64,000 nt of DNA from Enterococcus sp. 5H. Lineage in GTDB: Bacteria; Bacillota; Bacilli; Lactobacillales; Enterococcaceae. Positions 1 through 8,620 of this stretch are shown in pieces. The stretch covers positions 180,406-244,405 of the forward strand of contig NZ_AMDP01000022.1 in assembly GCF_028128615.1 (NCBI RefSeq), given 5' to 3'. The notes beneath the pieces were generated by a model. It saw nothing but the letters and a program-made list of their open reading frames with translations. It was not told where the DNA came from and ran no database searches. The first letter of the stretch is position 1. Every line of letters starts with the position of its first letter. The position numbers were made by a program, and so were the translations under genes.

Positions 1-866
1 ATGCTGATATTGATTTTAGTGGCGAAAAAACGGTAGCGGATCGTTGGATTTTAACACGTTTAAATGAAACAATTGAGCGCGTAACTGATTTATTTGACCG
101 TTTTGAATTCGGTGAAGCGGGTCGTCAACTGTATAACTTCATCTGGGATGATTTCTGTGACTGGTATATTGAAATGAGTAAAGAAATCCTTTATGGTGAA
201 AATGAAACAGCTAAACAGACAACACGCAGTATATTAGTCTATACCTTAGATCAAATCTTACGTTTGCTGCATCCAATTATGCCGTTTGTAACGGAAGAAA
301 TTTGGGAAAGTATTCCGCATCAGGGAGACTCATTAGTAGTTGCTGATTATCCTGTTGCTCACGCTGAATTTTCTGATGAAACAGCAGCGCGCGGAATGGA
401 AGTATTAAAAGAAGTGATTCGTGCGGTTCGTAATATTCGTGCAGAAGTAAATACACCTCTTTCTAAACCAATTACGTTATTAATTAAAACAAGTGATACC
501 GCGATTGATAAATTCTTGATTGAAAATACTAACTATATTGAACGCTTCTGTAACCCTGAAGAATTAACAATCAGTAGTGATATCATCCCGCCGGAATTAG
601 CAATGTCAGCTGTTTTAACTGGAGCAGAGCTATATTTACCTCTAGCTGGTTTGATTAACGTAGAAGAAGAAATTATCCGTTTAGAAAAAGAATTAGATAA
701 ATGGAACCAAGAAGTAAAACGAGTGCAAGGGAAATTATCTAATGAGCGTTTTGTTTCAAATGCGCCAGCAGATGTTGTTGAAGCAGAAAAAGCCAAAGAA
801 AAAGACTATTTAGAAAAACAAGTAATCGTAAAAGAACGAATTGCTCAATTACGGACAGTCAATTAA
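1..866 (+). CDS. valS: Valine-tRNA ligase, C-terminal part (5' truncated by window)
   Basis: Charges tRNA-Val with valine in the cytoplasm. The reading frame is open from base 3, well upstream of the first internal ATG at 174, so only the 3' part of the gene is present. The visible protein starts in the anticodon-binding region ([10 protein letters not shown], then [13 protein letters not shown], a hallmark of ValRS class Ia enzymes). It continues through the helical domain with [10 protein letters not shown] and ends in the roughly 65-residue C-terminal coiled coil rich in Glu and Lys (from about base 660), which contacts the tRNA elbow. The gene ends just before a strong hairpin terminator. 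The next gene lies on the opposite strand. Identity is confident. The catalytic HIGH and KMSKS motifs are outside the window. Confidence 0.96.
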   Translation, partial: ADIDFSGEKTVADRWILTRLNETIERVTDLFDRFEFGEAGRQLYNFIWDDFCDWYIEMSKEILYGENETAKQTTRSILVYTLDQILRLLHPIMPFVTEEIWESIPHQGDSLVVADYPVAHAEFSDETAARGMEVLKEVIRAVRNIRAEVNTPLSKPITLLIKTSDTAIDKFLIENTNYIERFCNPEELTISSDIIPPELAMSAVLTGAELYLPLAGLINVEEEIIRLEKELDKWNQEVKRVQGKLSNERFVSNAPADVVEAEKAKEKDYLEKQVIVKERIAQLRTVN

Positions 867-872
867 AGAGTA

Positions 873-917
873 AAAAAGCAGGTAGTGTACATTTCCGTAC
901 ACTGCCTACTTTTTTGT
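873..917. terminator. Bidirectional intrinsic terminator between valS and the TVP38-like gene
   Basis: A 13-bp stem (gcaggtagtgtac paired with gtacactgcctac), a 6-nt loop, an A-run on the left and a T-run on the right. The genes converge here, so it can serve both strands. Confidence 0.9.
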
Positions 918-919
918 CT

Positions 920-1513
920 TTAAACCGAAAGAAATCGTTCAAATACGAATAACATTACATAACCATAAGTGGCAACTGACCAAAGTTTAAACACGAGTAA
1001 AACTTTCATGTATTCTTTAAATGGTAAGTCAGCAAGACCAGCAACTAGACAAACGAGATCATCTGGTGCAAAAGGAATTAATAAAGTAACAATCATTAAT
1101 TTTTTAATGCCTTTTTCTGGTCGATCCAGCATTTTCTCAAATTTCAAATACCGTTTTTTAGGTAGAATCAAACGAGCAAACGGTCTACCATAATGGCGGG
1201 CTAACCAATAAGCAAGGATATCTCCGATGACTAAACCAATGTAGCTGTATATAATGCCGGGAATACTGCCAAACATTAGCATACCAACTACTGTAGAAAT
1301 ACCGCCTGGAAGAATCGGCACAATTACTTGAAGAATTTGTAAAAATATAAAAATCAAGATTGCATATTCACCAAATTGTTTGATAAAGGTTTGAAGTGAA
1401 TGGACGGAATGAAAAATCCCTTTAGAATATCCGTACGCAACTAAAATTGTGAAACCAATAAGTCCGATAATCGGCAGTACATAGATGATCCGTTGAACAA
1501 TTTTTTTACCCAT
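920..1513 (-). CDS. TVP38/TMEM64 (DedA-like, VTT domain) membrane protein
   Basis: A 197-residue integral membrane protein of the VTT/SNARE-associated family, related to DedA. Members are linked to lipid or undecaprenyl-phosphate carrier handling and membrane homeostasis, but the exact substrate here is unknown. The first hydrophobic helix is at about residues 10-30. The family core with a re-entrant region (PILPGGIST and GDILAYWLARHYGRP) lies at about 65-110, followed by the IPFAPDDLVCLVAG segment with its conserved Pro and Asp residues at about 147-160. The length is normal for the family. The start codon sits next to the YfhO stop on the same strand, so the two genes are probably co-transcribed, with YfhO first. 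Confidence 0.85.
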   Translation of the reverse strand: MGKKIVQRIIYVLPIIGLIGFTILVAYGYSKGIFHSVHSLQTFIKQFGEYAILIFIFLQILQVIVPILPGGISTVVGMLMFGSIPGIIYSYIGLVIGDILAYWLARHYGRPFARLILPKKRYLKFEKMLDRPEKGIKKLMIVTLLIPFAPDDLVCLVAGLADLPFKEYMKVLLVFKLWSVATYGYVMLFVFERFLSV

Positions 1514-1534
1514 GGCTGCAGTTTCCTCTCCCGT

Positions 1535-4093
1535 TTACTTAATTCTTCTTTTTACGAGTTGATAAAATAATACGCCAAATAATACAGAAATGCTAATGAT
1601 AACCCCTACAAAGAAGGTTTTCTGTTGGTAGTGCATTGTTATTTGATGGTTTCCAGAAGATAGTGAAATTCCGATAAAGTTACCTAAAATTCTTTGTGTC
1701 GTTACTTCTTTTCCATCAACTTTAATTTGCCAATTTTTATCATAAGGAACAGCTAAATAGAGCAGGTTATCAGCATCCGAATCCGCTACTGTTATTTCGC
1801 CAGTAAGTGTGCCTGTATTGTCTTTGTTTAATTGAATTGCCTGGTTTTTTTGTTCATCAATGAAAGAATCAAAAGTGTCTTGTTGTAATGTTTTTAACTC
1901 AACATCTTTTTCCTCAAGGCTAGTTTTAGATTCGATTTCCAGCTGAACGGTTTCATTTTTTGTGAACTGTCCTAGATTAAATAATTGATTGGTAACAATA
2001 TAAATAGAGGGCTTGATGGTTTCCCCATTTACTTTAAAGGAAGTGACTTTTTTCCAATTGAAATCAGGGATGTACAAGTACAATTCTCCGTCAGCAGTTG
2101 TTTTTGCTGTTAGAGAGTATAGGTTGTCCTCTGTTTTTTCCCAAGCATTTTTTTGTGCTTCTTGGAAATAACCAGTAGTATTTTCCTTAATGGCTTGTAA
2201 AATTAATTCCTGATTTTCTAAAGGAGTGTTATCAGCTAATTTAATTGAAGCAAATGATTCTGGGACTAAAAAGCCCATGCCGAGTGCTTCTGAATTTTGG
2301 TAAACATTGGTTGAGGCTTCAGTAGACTCATTTTTTTGCTCAGTTTTTTCTTCTGGTGTAATCTGATATTTAACGTTTAAGAGAAAATTAATTACTTTTG
2401 ATTCATCCACGTAAGCAATTCGACGATCATTTTTTTGATATAAGCCTAGGGCATTCAAAGTATCTTGGGTTTTCGAATCTAAGGTTGAGGTATAGCTTGA
2501 AACCCCTGCATATCTATAAAGCATTGGATTGTTATAGCCGTTATGTGTTTCCTTATAACCAGCAGCTTCAGCATCAACTGTTTGCTTTATTCTAAATAAA
2601 TCTGGATTTTCAGTTTTAAGATCAGAAATAATCTTGTCCTGTACTTGATAAGTTTTAGCGAATAATTCTTGGTTTCCGAACGGAATCACTTTAAAGCTAG
2701 TCCAGAAATTAAATACTAACTCAAAGCAGACCACAAATACGATTAAAGCTTGAATAAGTATTTTATATTTAAAAGATGGCTTTTGGACTAAATAAATTAA
2801 ACCGTAAATAATCCAAATTGAAAAGAAACTAATGAAACTATAGCGTATAGACAATAGACTATTCTGCCCTTTTGAAAATGCTAAAGCGATGTAACCAATA
2901 ATTAGAAAAGCTGAAAAAATGCTTGGAACAATGAGCTTCAGTTTTGCTCCTTGTCTAAGTTTCAGCGCTGCTTCGTAAGCAAATTTTATAATCAAAAAAC
3001 TGAAAATAAACGTATTTCTGTATGGAAAACCAGCTGGACTTTGGAACATATGCCAAATTGTATTGATTAATTCCAGCCAAAAACTTAGAAAAAGAGCACC
3101 TAATAAACAAGCCGCACCGATTTTTTCTTTCTTAGAAATTTCAGCTAATTGAAAATAAGCAATAACCAATAAGACCATTAACGTACCAGAAAAAATAGTT
3201 GGTAAATGCTCTAAACGTAAATTAAAATTAATGCTTCCAATCCCAAATTGAGAAAAAAAGCTCAAACCAAATCTTGGTGTTGGTAAAAAAGTAAAAGCAT
3301 CGAAACTCGTTTTTTTAGTAGCCAGCATTCCTTCAATCGCAGGAATTAAAATAAAACTCGTACTGATTCCTGTAAAAAAAGAAGTAACAAAAAACAAGCG
3401 CCCTTCTTTAATAAATCCGAAAAATGATTTCTTCTGGCTTGACTCAGAATTAAGATAATACCAATAAATACTGTAACATACAGCGAAAATACAAAGCATG
3501 TAACCCATATAATAATTTGTAATAATTGCTAAGAATAGAGTTGTACAATAAAGCCAATACTTTTTATCATTCCATAGATATTGAATACCTAAAACAAGCA
3601 AAGGCAGTAAAATCAAAGCGTCTAGCCACATAAAATTTAAACAATAAACTGTCACAAAACCACACAAACTATAAGAAGTTGAAAATAGTAATGTAAGCCA
3701 ATTAACCTGCCGATAAGTCTTTTGTAAATAATAAAACATCGTAGTACCCATCAAAGCAATCTTTAAAGTAATAATAAATAAGATCGCAACAGGTAATTGT
3801 TCATACGGGAATAGCAAGACGAGAAAATTAAATGGACTTAATAAATAATAAGCACTTAATGGTAAAATCGTTCCTCCAAGTGCATCAGAAAAGGAATAAA
3901 GAGAAGACGAATCTCCTTGGAAAAAATCTTTAAATGCGCTTAAAAACGGCATATATTGCGTACCTAAGTCACTAACCAAAAGATTATTATTACCAAATGG
4001 AGCTAACCCCAAAATACTCCAAAGTACGATCAACAATAAAAATGGAAGCAAAAAACTTCCGCCGATCAGTAAATTTTTTTTACGTTTTAACAT
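1535..4093 (-). CDS. yfhO: YfhO-family polytopic membrane glycosyltransferase
   Basis: An 852-residue membrane protein of the YfhO family. Established role: in Bacillus and Listeria, YfhO-type proteins (GtlB in Listeria) act on the outer face of the membrane and transfer a sugar from a bactoprenol-phosphate donor to lipoteichoic acid. Residues 1-490 hold about a dozen hydrophobic helices. The first loop carries the typical SDLGTQYMPFLSAFKD segment with acidic residues at about 42-56. A large extracytoplasmic beta-rich domain follows (about 490-825), then a final helix and a basic tail (LVKRRIK). The Shine-Dalgarno AAAGGAG lies 11 nt before ATG, a long spacing. A CsbB-like donor synthase, the expected partner, is encoded at 33664-34602. 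The assignment to teichoic-acid glycosylation is inference from that pairing. Confidence 0.87.
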   Translation of the reverse strand: MLKRKKNLLIGGSFLLPFLLLIVLWSILGLAPFGNNNLLVSDLGTQYMPFLSAFKDFFQGDSSSLYSFSDALGGTILPLSAYYLLSPFNFLVLLFPYEQLPVAILFIITLKIALMGTTMFYYLQKTYRQVNWLTLLFSTSYSLCGFVTVYCLNFMWLDALILLPLLVLGIQYLWNDKKYWLYCTTLFLAIITNYYMGYMLCIFAVCYSIYWYYLNSESSQKKSFFGFIKEGRLFFVTSFFTGISTSFILIPAIEGMLATKKTSFDAFTFLPTPRFGLSFFSQFGIGSINFNLRLEHLPTIFSGTLMVLLVIAYFQLAEISKKEKIGAACLLGALFLSFWLELINTIWHMFQSPAGFPYRNTFIFSFLIIKFAYEAALKLRQGAKLKLIVPSIFSAFLIIGYIALAFSKGQNSLLSIRYSFISFFSIWIIYGLIYLVQKPSFKYKILIQALIVFVVCFELVFNFWTSFKVIPFGNQELFAKTYQVQDKIISDLKTENPDLFRIKQTVDAEAAGYKETHNGYNNPMLYRYAGVSSYTSTLDSKTQDTLNALGLYQKNDRRIAYVDESKVINFLLNVKYQITPEEKTEQKNESTEASTNVYQNSEALGMGFLVPESFASIKLADNTPLENQELILQAIKENTTGYFQEAQKNAWEKTEDNLYSLTAKTTADGELYLYIPDFNWKKVTSFKVNGETIKPSIYIVTNQLFNLGQFTKNETVQLEIESKTSLEEKDVELKTLQQDTFDSFIDEQKNQAIQLNKDNTGTLTGEITVADSDADNLLYLAVPYDKNWQIKVDGKEVTTQRILGNFIGISLSSGNHQITMHYQQKTFFVGVIISISVLFGVLFYQLVKRRIK

Positions 4094-4446
4094 TGTGTAT
4101 ACTGCTCCTTTATTCTAATAATTTGTAACTGTTTTAGGATAAAGGTCCAATTAATTATAAAAATCAAACGAACTACCTACAACAATAGCTTTCGAAGAGA
4201 TGTTACTATTATTTATTAGTCTATCATGTAATTAAATAATAAGACAAAAAAATAAACCTATGTTCACTTCATACATAGAGTCTTGTTTATTCTATCATAC
4301 TTACGTTCTTTTTTTTGTTTAGAAAGTTATTTTTACCTTTTTTTATGAATTAGATTTTTTAAGAAAAACGACTTGAAGTTTCAAAGTATTAATTAGTGAA
4401 AAGCAATGCAGCTTTCGTTATAATAGAAGTGCGAGGAGTTGATAAG
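4094..4446. other. Intergenic region between yfhO and folC
   Basis: About 350 bases, strongly AT-rich, between divergent genes. It contains an imperfect hairpin around 4253-4300 (ctatgt paired with acatag, flanked by aataaac and gtttatt) and the folC -10 box near its right end. I see no credible small gene. Confidence 0.6.
4419..4439 (+). promoter_or_regulatory. folC -10 box and ribosome binding site
   Basis: TATAAT at 4419-4424 is followed by the Shine-Dalgarno GAGGAG at 4433-4438, eight bases before the ATG at 4447. An in-frame GTG at 4396 would lie upstream of this -10 box, so it cannot be the start for this transcript. I see no good -35 element. Confidence 0.6.
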
Positions 4447-5769
4447 ATGTCATTAACAATAGAAGAAGCAATTGAATGGATTCATAGTAGACTGCCATTT
4501 GGCTCCAGACCGGGACTTGAACGGGTTGAAGAATTACTTAAAAGAGTTGGCAATCCAGAAGAGAAAGTTCCCACAATCCATATTGCAGGTACAAACGGTA
4601 AAGGATCAACGGTTACTTATTTGCGCTGTATGCTTGAGGAGTTAGGCTTAAAAGTCGGAACATTCACTTCACCCTACATTGAACATTTTAATGAACGGAT
4701 AGCGATAAATGGTCGTGGAATCTCTAATAGCCAGTTAGTTCATTATGTGGAAAAATATCAGGCACTTGTTAGTGAAATGGATCAGCAAGATAAGAGTGCT
4801 GGTATCACAGAATTTGAAACACTTACTGCAATGGCTTTTGATTATTTTTTGGATGAAAAAGTAGATATTGCAATTATTGAAGTTGGTCTCGGTGGTTTGT
4901 TAGATAGTACAAATGTTGTTAAACCAATGCTGACAGCAATTACGACTATCGGTAAAGATCACACTGAAATCTTAGGAGACACCCTTGGAAAAATTGCCTT
5001 TCAAAAAGCTGGCATTATTAAAGAGAACATACCAGTTGTAACAGGGAATATCGAAGAAGAAGCTTTTATCGTTATTGATGAAATAGCTAAGAAAAAACAT
5101 AGTCATCTTTATCGTTTTGGTGTAGATTATAAAGCGGAATATTTACATCCTGATAAAAATTGGGGCGAAGTTTTTCACTTTTATGGAGAAGCTGGCAAAC
5201 TGCCAAATATAAAAGTATCATTATTAGGTAGACATCAAGTTGAAAATGCCGCAGTTGCTATTCAGCTATTTTATCTCTATTGTCTTAAGCAAAAAATTAA
5301 TTTTTCTGATCGTGATGTTTATCAAGGCTTACGTAAAGCTCAATGGCCTGGCCGTATGGAAAAAATAAGCGATGAACCGTTTATTATTTTGGATGGTGCT
5401 CATAACGATCATGCGATGCGTCGTTTGGCAGAAAATCTAAAAAAAGAATTTCCTAATCGAGAAATCAATATTTTATTTTCAGCATTATCAACAAAAAATG
5501 TTGATCAAATGATTGGGATGTTGAAGAAAGTACCTAATGTTCATTTATATTTAACCACCTTTGACTATCCTCGAGCGATTGATCTAACTAAGATGGAACA
5601 CTTTGAAGATGAAAAAACGGAAATTGTTTCACTGTGGCAGTTTGGCTTGGGAGAAATCCTAGAAAAAATGTCAGCAGATGACCTACTGGTAGTAACAGGG
5701 TCGCTTTATTTTGTATCACAAGTACGAGAATTATTATTGAATGTAGGAGGAAATGATGAAGAAAATTGA
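4447..5769 (+). CDS. folC: Folylpolyglutamate synthase / dihydrofolate synthase
   Basis: An ATP-dependent Mur-ligase-family enzyme that adds glutamate to dihydropteroate or folates. 440 residues from the ATG at 4447, chosen because of the GAGGAG site and because the longer GTG form would start upstream of the -10 box. The P-loop HIAGTNGKGST is at about residues 44-54. It is followed by FTSPYIEHFNERI, the ITEFE metal/substrate motif, EVGLGGLLDSTN, and the C-terminal ligase domain (ILDGAHNDHAMR). The length is normal. Its last 17 bases overlap the HAD gene, so translation is probably coupled. In enterococci folC is commonly found downstream of valS; here the two are separated by the minus-strand pair at 920-4093. 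Confidence 0.95.
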   Translation: MSLTIEEAIEWIHSRLPFGSRPGLERVEELLKRVGNPEEKVPTIHIAGTNGKGSTVTYLRCMLEELGLKVGTFTSPYIEHFNERIAINGRGISNSQLVHYVEKYQALVSEMDQQDKSAGITEFETLTAMAFDYFLDEKVDIAIIEVGLGGLLDSTNVVKPMLTAITTIGKDHTEILGDTLGKIAFQKAGIIKENIPVVTGNIEEEAFIVIDEIAKKKHSHLYRFGVDYKAEYLHPDKNWGEVFHFYGEAGKLPNIKVSLLGRHQVENAAVAIQLFYLYCLKQKINFSDRDVYQGLRKAQWPGRMEKISDEPFIILDGAHNDHAMRRLAENLKKEFPNREINILFSALSTKNVDQMIGMLKKVPNVHLYLTTFDYPRAIDLTKMEHFEDEKTEIVSLWQFGLGEILEKMSADDLLVVTGSLYFVSQVRELLLNVGGNDEEN

Positions 5770-6415
5770 TGGTGTAATTTTTGATATGGATGGCTTGTTA
5801 TTTGATACGGAGTTAATTTATTATGAGTCAACACAAAAGATTGCGGATGCAATGAATTTTCCATATGATAAAGAACTTTATTTACAGTTTCTAGGTGTTT
5901 CTGATGAAGAGGTACAAGAAAATTATCATCGTATTTTTCAGGACTTTGGGAAAGAACGAGTGGAAGAATTTATTCAGCGTTCATATGAAGATACGTATCA
6001 AGTATTTGAATCTGGAAAAGTTCCTTTAAAAGAAGGTGTTTTGGAATTACTTGATTATCTTGATGAGCTGGAAATACCGCGGATTGTCGCTTCAAGTAAT
6101 GTTCGCCCTGCAATCGAACTATTGTTGGATGGTGCTGGAATCAAGGAGCGTTTTTCTGGAATAGTTTCATCAGAGGATGTTACTCGAGCAAAACCAGATC
6201 CAGAGATATTCAAAAAAGCTTTAACGGTTTTAGGAACTAACGCTGCGGATACATTAATATTTGAAGATTCCTTTCATGGTGTAACAGCTGCTGATGCTGC
6301 AGGGATTCCAGTAATTATGGTACCAGACTTGTTAGCACCATCGGATGAAATCAAAGAGAAAACGCTAGAAATCTTTGAAAGCCTGAAACAAGTTCCGACT
6401 TATTTGCAAAAATAA
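5753..6415 (+). CDS. HAD-superfamily phosphatase, beta-phosphoglucomutase-like
   Basis: A 220-residue cytoplasmic HAD hydrolase of subfamily IA. The catalytic motif I is FDMDGLLFDTE at about residues 10-20. Motif II is ASSN at about 113-116. The motif III Lys is in RAKPDPEIF at about 144-152, and the motif IV acids are in FEDSFHGVTAA at about 169-179. The helical cap (about 20-85) is of the beta-phosphoglucomutase/phosphatase type. The substrate cannot be read from sequence. AGGAGG lies just upstream and the gene overlaps folC, so it is part of the folC transcript. A second start two codons apart (ATGATG at 5753/5756) is equally usable. Confidence 0.88.
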   Translation: MMKKIDGVIFDMDGLLFDTELIYYESTQKIADAMNFPYDKELYLQFLGVSDEEVQENYHRIFQDFGKERVEEFIQRSYEDTYQVFESGKVPLKEGVLELLDYLDELEIPRIVASSNVRPAIELLLDGAGIKERFSGIVSSEDVTRAKPDPEIFKKALTVLGTNAADTLIFEDSFHGVTAADAAGIPVIMVPDLLAPSDEIKEKTLEIFESLKQVPTYLQK

Positions 6416-6425
6416 AATAGAATTC

Positions 6426-6476
6426 TCACTCCTTTGCGTATCTTTTATTAGAAGCTGTAAAAGGAGTGATTTTTTG
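6426..6476 (+). terminator. Terminator-like hairpin whose 3' arm is the radC ribosome binding site
   Basis: A perfect 10-bp inverted repeat, tcactccttt (6426-6435) and aaaggagtga (6460-6469), is followed at once by six T's (6470-6475). The right arm contains the AAAGGAG Shine-Dalgarno of radC, and the TTG start codon (6474-6476) begins inside the T-run. It can end the folC-HAD transcript and, in readthrough RNA, hide the radC ribosome site. Confidence 0.75.
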
Positions 6477-7175
6477 CTTAAAGAAGAGAAATTATTTATT
6501 CGAGAAATGCCGGAGGACTGTTTGCCTCGGGAACGTTTAGAAGAAGTTGGAGAAAAAGCTTTGTCTAATCAAGAATTATTAGCTATTTTATTAAGAACGG
6601 GTTCAAAGAATACTCATGTGATGGAGGTTGCTTCAAAGTTTTTAAATTATTTTAGTCACCTCTATGAATTGAAGAATGCAACATTGACAGAAATGATGGA
6701 CGTCAAGGGAATTGGTCGGATCAAAGCAATTGAATTACGTGCTGCGATCGAGTTTGGTTATCGGATTCAGCAAAGTACGCAGTTAAAACTAGGAAAAGTT
6801 TCATCTAGCTATCAAATTGCTCAAAATCTAATGAATGAATTACAGGATTTTCAGCAAGAACATTTGGTTTGTTTATATTTAAATACAAAAAATGAAGTAA
6901 TTAAACAAGAAACTGTTTTTAAAGGTTCACTGAATCAATCCGTTGCTCATCCAAGAGAAGTCTTCCGCAGTGCTGTAAAATATTCTGCCGCACGTTTGAT
7001 ATTAGCTCATAATCACCCTTCTGGTAATCCAACTCCGTCAGAAAGTGACATTAATTTCACACGTAGAATGCAGAAGTGTGGGAAAATGATGGGTATTGAA
7101 GTTTTAGATCATATTATCATTGGTCAACAAGTTTACATCAGTATGAGAGAAGAAAATTTTTTCAGTATAGAATAG
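6474..7175 (+). CDS. radC: RadC family JAB/MPN-domain protein
   Basis: A 233-residue RadC-family protein. The N-terminal helix-hairpin-helix-like part (about residues 1-90, with the LPRERL and ALSNQELLAILLRTGSK signatures) precedes the JAMM metalloprotease-like domain with HNHPSGNPTPSESD at about 180-193. The cellular role is unsettled: despite its name it is not required for DNA repair in bacteria where this was tested, and a competence or recombination-linked role has been proposed. The start is the TTG at 6474, seven bases after AAAGGAG; the next in-frame ATG would cut off the conserved first block. The ribosome site lies inside a hairpin. Confidence 0.93.
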   Translation: MLKEEKLFIREMPEDCLPRERLEEVGEKALSNQELLAILLRTGSKNTHVMEVASKFLNYFSHLYELKNATLTEMMDVKGIGRIKAIELRAAIEFGYRIQQSTQLKLGKVSSSYQIAQNLMNELQDFQQEHLVCLYLNTKNEVIKQETVFKGSLNQSVAHPREVFRSAVKYSAARLILAHNHPSGNPTPSESDINFTRRMQKCGKMMGIEVLDHIIIGQQVYISMREENFFSIE

Positions 7176-7184
7176 CTAGATTTC

Positions 7185-7213
7185 TTGCAAAAAAAGGGGT
7201 CCGCGTGTACAAT
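7185..7213 (+). promoter_or_regulatory. Promoter of the cold-shock gene
   Basis: TTGCAA (7185-7190), a 17-bp spacer, and TACAAT (7208-7213). Transcription would start near 7220, leaving a leader of about 100 nt before the ATG, as usual for cold-shock mRNAs whose leader folding senses temperature. Confidence 0.8.
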
Positions 7214-7323
7214 GTAAGGGTAATCTTGTTTGGAAAATTATAGAAGTTTTAGTTATTAAAACCCTCTATCGTAGTACGGGCAAAGTTACAATATTTAGTG
7301 CTTAAGCACGAGGAGGAACAGGA

Positions 7324-7524
7324 ATGGAACAAGGAACAGTGAAATGGTTTAACGCAGAAAAAGGATTTGGATTTATCTCTCGCGAAGATGGAAGCGATGT
7401 ATTCGTACATTTCTCAGCTATCCAAGGAGACGGATTCAAAACTTTAGAAGAAGGCCAATCTGTAAGCTTCGACGTTGAAGATTCAGATCGCGGACCTCAA
7501 GCAGTTAACGTAGAAAAAAACTAA
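7324..7524 (+). CDS. Cold-shock protein (CspA family)
   Basis: A 66-residue single cold-shock domain that binds single-stranded RNA and DNA and melts structured mRNA. Both nucleic-acid-binding motifs are intact: [12 protein letters not shown] (RNP1) at about residues 7-18 and DVFVHFSAI (RNP2) at about 25-33. AGGAGG precedes the ATG. The gene is monocistronic, with its own promoter, a long leader and a terminator. Whether it is cold-induced or constitutive cannot be told from the protein. Confidence 0.96.
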   Translation: MEQGTVKWFNAEKGFGFISREDGSDVFVHFSAIQGDGFKTLEEGQSVSFDVEDSDRGPQAVNVEKN

Positions 7525-7540
7525 TTCGTCCATTCAAAAA

Positions 7541-7569
7541 CATCTGACATTTGTCGGATGTTTTTTTTG
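7541..7569 (+). terminator. Terminator of the cold-shock gene
   Basis: Stem catctgac/gtcggatg (one G-U pair), loop of 4 nt, then eight T's. Confidence 0.9.
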
Positions 7570-7656
7570 TTTAATTATGTAAAAAAATGAAATAAAATCG
7601 GAAAAATATAGAATAAATATTTTGTCTAAATCGCAATCAAAAATAAATAAAGACAA

Positions 7657-7699
7657 ACAAAAAAGGCATCCATGATTTATCCATTCATGTGATGCCTTT
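7657..7699 (-). terminator. Minus-strand terminator of the 49-residue small gene
   Basis: Inverted repeat aaaggcatc (7662-7670) and gatgccttt (7691-7699), with inner pairing catga/tcatg. The A-rich left flank becomes a T-run on the minus strand, downstream of the small gene at 7744-7893. Confidence 0.75.
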
Positions 7700-7743
7700 A
7701 GATCGTATTAGAACTTGAATCGCTCATTTAGGTTGATAACTCC

Positions 7744-7893
7744 TTAAATAGATTTTTTCAATTCTTTTACTGCTTGTGTAATCGTGATACCATAAGCCAC
7801 GTTTGCTTGGTTATTTGCATCGATAGCCATAAACAAATTTCGCTCTGTATCAAGTGCTACACGGTATTTTAATACTTTATTACCAAATGTCAT
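7744..7893 (-). CDS. Small hypothetical protein, 49 residues
   Basis: A short gene with good translation signals. ATG (complement of 7891-7893) is preceded on the minus strand by AAGGAG with a 7-nt spacing, and the gene is followed by its own terminator hairpin. The predicted product begins MTFGNKVLKYRVALDTE and ends TQAVKELKKSI. It is soluble, has no cysteine, no signal peptide and no membrane helix, and appears to be alpha/beta with a charged C-terminal helix. I do not recognise the family. The dedicated ribosome site and terminator, and the absence of any competing feature in the 546-base gap, make it a real gene rather than a chance frame. No function is proposed. Confidence 0.72.
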   Translation of the reverse strand: MTFGNKVLKYRVALDTERNLFMAIDANNQANVAYGITITQAVKELKKSI

Positions 7894-8012
7894 AATGATT
7901 CTCCTTTCTTGATTCATATGAAAGGCAACGAGATCTGATAACGAAATTCCAAAATCACTATATCATGGTTTTGTTAAATTGTAAAGATAAAAATTAAAAA
8001 TTAACAGAATCT

Positions 8013-8041
8013 TTGTTGAAAACGCTTTTTCGTAGTACAAT
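8013..8041 (+). promoter_or_regulatory. uspA-family promoter with overlapping CcpA (cre) site
   Basis: TTGTTG (8013-8018), a 17-bp spacer and TACAAT (8036-8041). A cre-like sequence TTGAAAACGCTTTTT (8016-8030) fits the CcpA consensus WTGAAARCGYTTWNW and sits between the -35 and -10 elements, where binding should repress. A second -10-like TATAAT lies at 8047-8052. Confidence 0.65.
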
Positions 8042-8070
8042 AAAGGTATAATAAGAAGGAGGTTTTTCTC

Positions 8071-8523
8071 ATGGGAGAAACATATAAAAATATTTTAGTT
8101 GCTGTGGATGGATCAGATCAGGCGGAAGTAGCCTTTCAAGAAGCGATCAAAATTGCTAAACGTAATGGTGCAGCATTACATGTCTTATACGTGATTGAAG
8201 AAATGTCTAATTATTTTGGGGAATTAACAATGTCAATGGGCACAGTAATGGAAGAGTTGCGGGAAAATGAAGAAGAAGAAATGAAAAAAAGAGCTGTAAA
8301 AGCCCATGAATTAGGAGTAGAAAATGTTCATACCTATGTGATGTATGGCTATCCTAAGTCATTAATTGCGGATTTTACTGAAGCAGAAGAACCAATGGAT
8401 CTGATTGTTATTGGCAGAACTGGGTTGAACGGTTTCCAAAGAGCAATTGTAGGTTCAACAACTTCTTATGTAGTAAACCATACGGATGCAAATGTCCTAG
8501 TAGTAAATACCACAAAAAAATAA
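8071..8523 (+). CDS. Universal stress protein (UspA family)
   Basis: A 150-residue single-domain Usp, cytoplasmic, probably dimeric. It begins with the family's beta strand (NILVAVDGSDQA, about residues 7-18). The nucleotide-binding signature is seen late, as VIGRTGLNGFQRAIVGSTTSYV at about 113-134, giving the G-2x-G-9x-G(S/T) pattern of ATP-binding Usps. AAGGAGG lies 8 bases before the ATG. It is a single gene with its own promoter and a terminator. The cre-like box in the promoter suggests carbon-catabolite repression. The specific stress it serves is not readable from sequence. Confidence 0.93.
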   Translation: MGETYKNILVAVDGSDQAEVAFQEAIKIAKRNGAALHVLYVIEEMSNYFGELTMSMGTVMEELRENEEEEMKKRAVKAHELGVENVHTYVMYGYPKSLIADFTEAEEPMDLIVIGRTGLNGFQRAIVGSTTSYVVNHTDANVLVVNTTKK

Positions 8524-8534
8524 TTTGAAGAATA

Positions 8535-8582
8535 AAACAGTTGTAAGCAGCATTCCTTAAAGGTTGCTCACAACTGTTTTTT
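8535..8582. terminator. Bidirectional terminator between usp and tetR
   Basis: Stem aaaacagttgt/acaactgtttt extended by agca/tgct, with A-run and T-run flanks, between convergent genes. Confidence 0.88.
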
Positions 8583-8620
8583 GACTTGTAAGAACGAAAT
8601 TATTCAGTTAAATACTTGTA

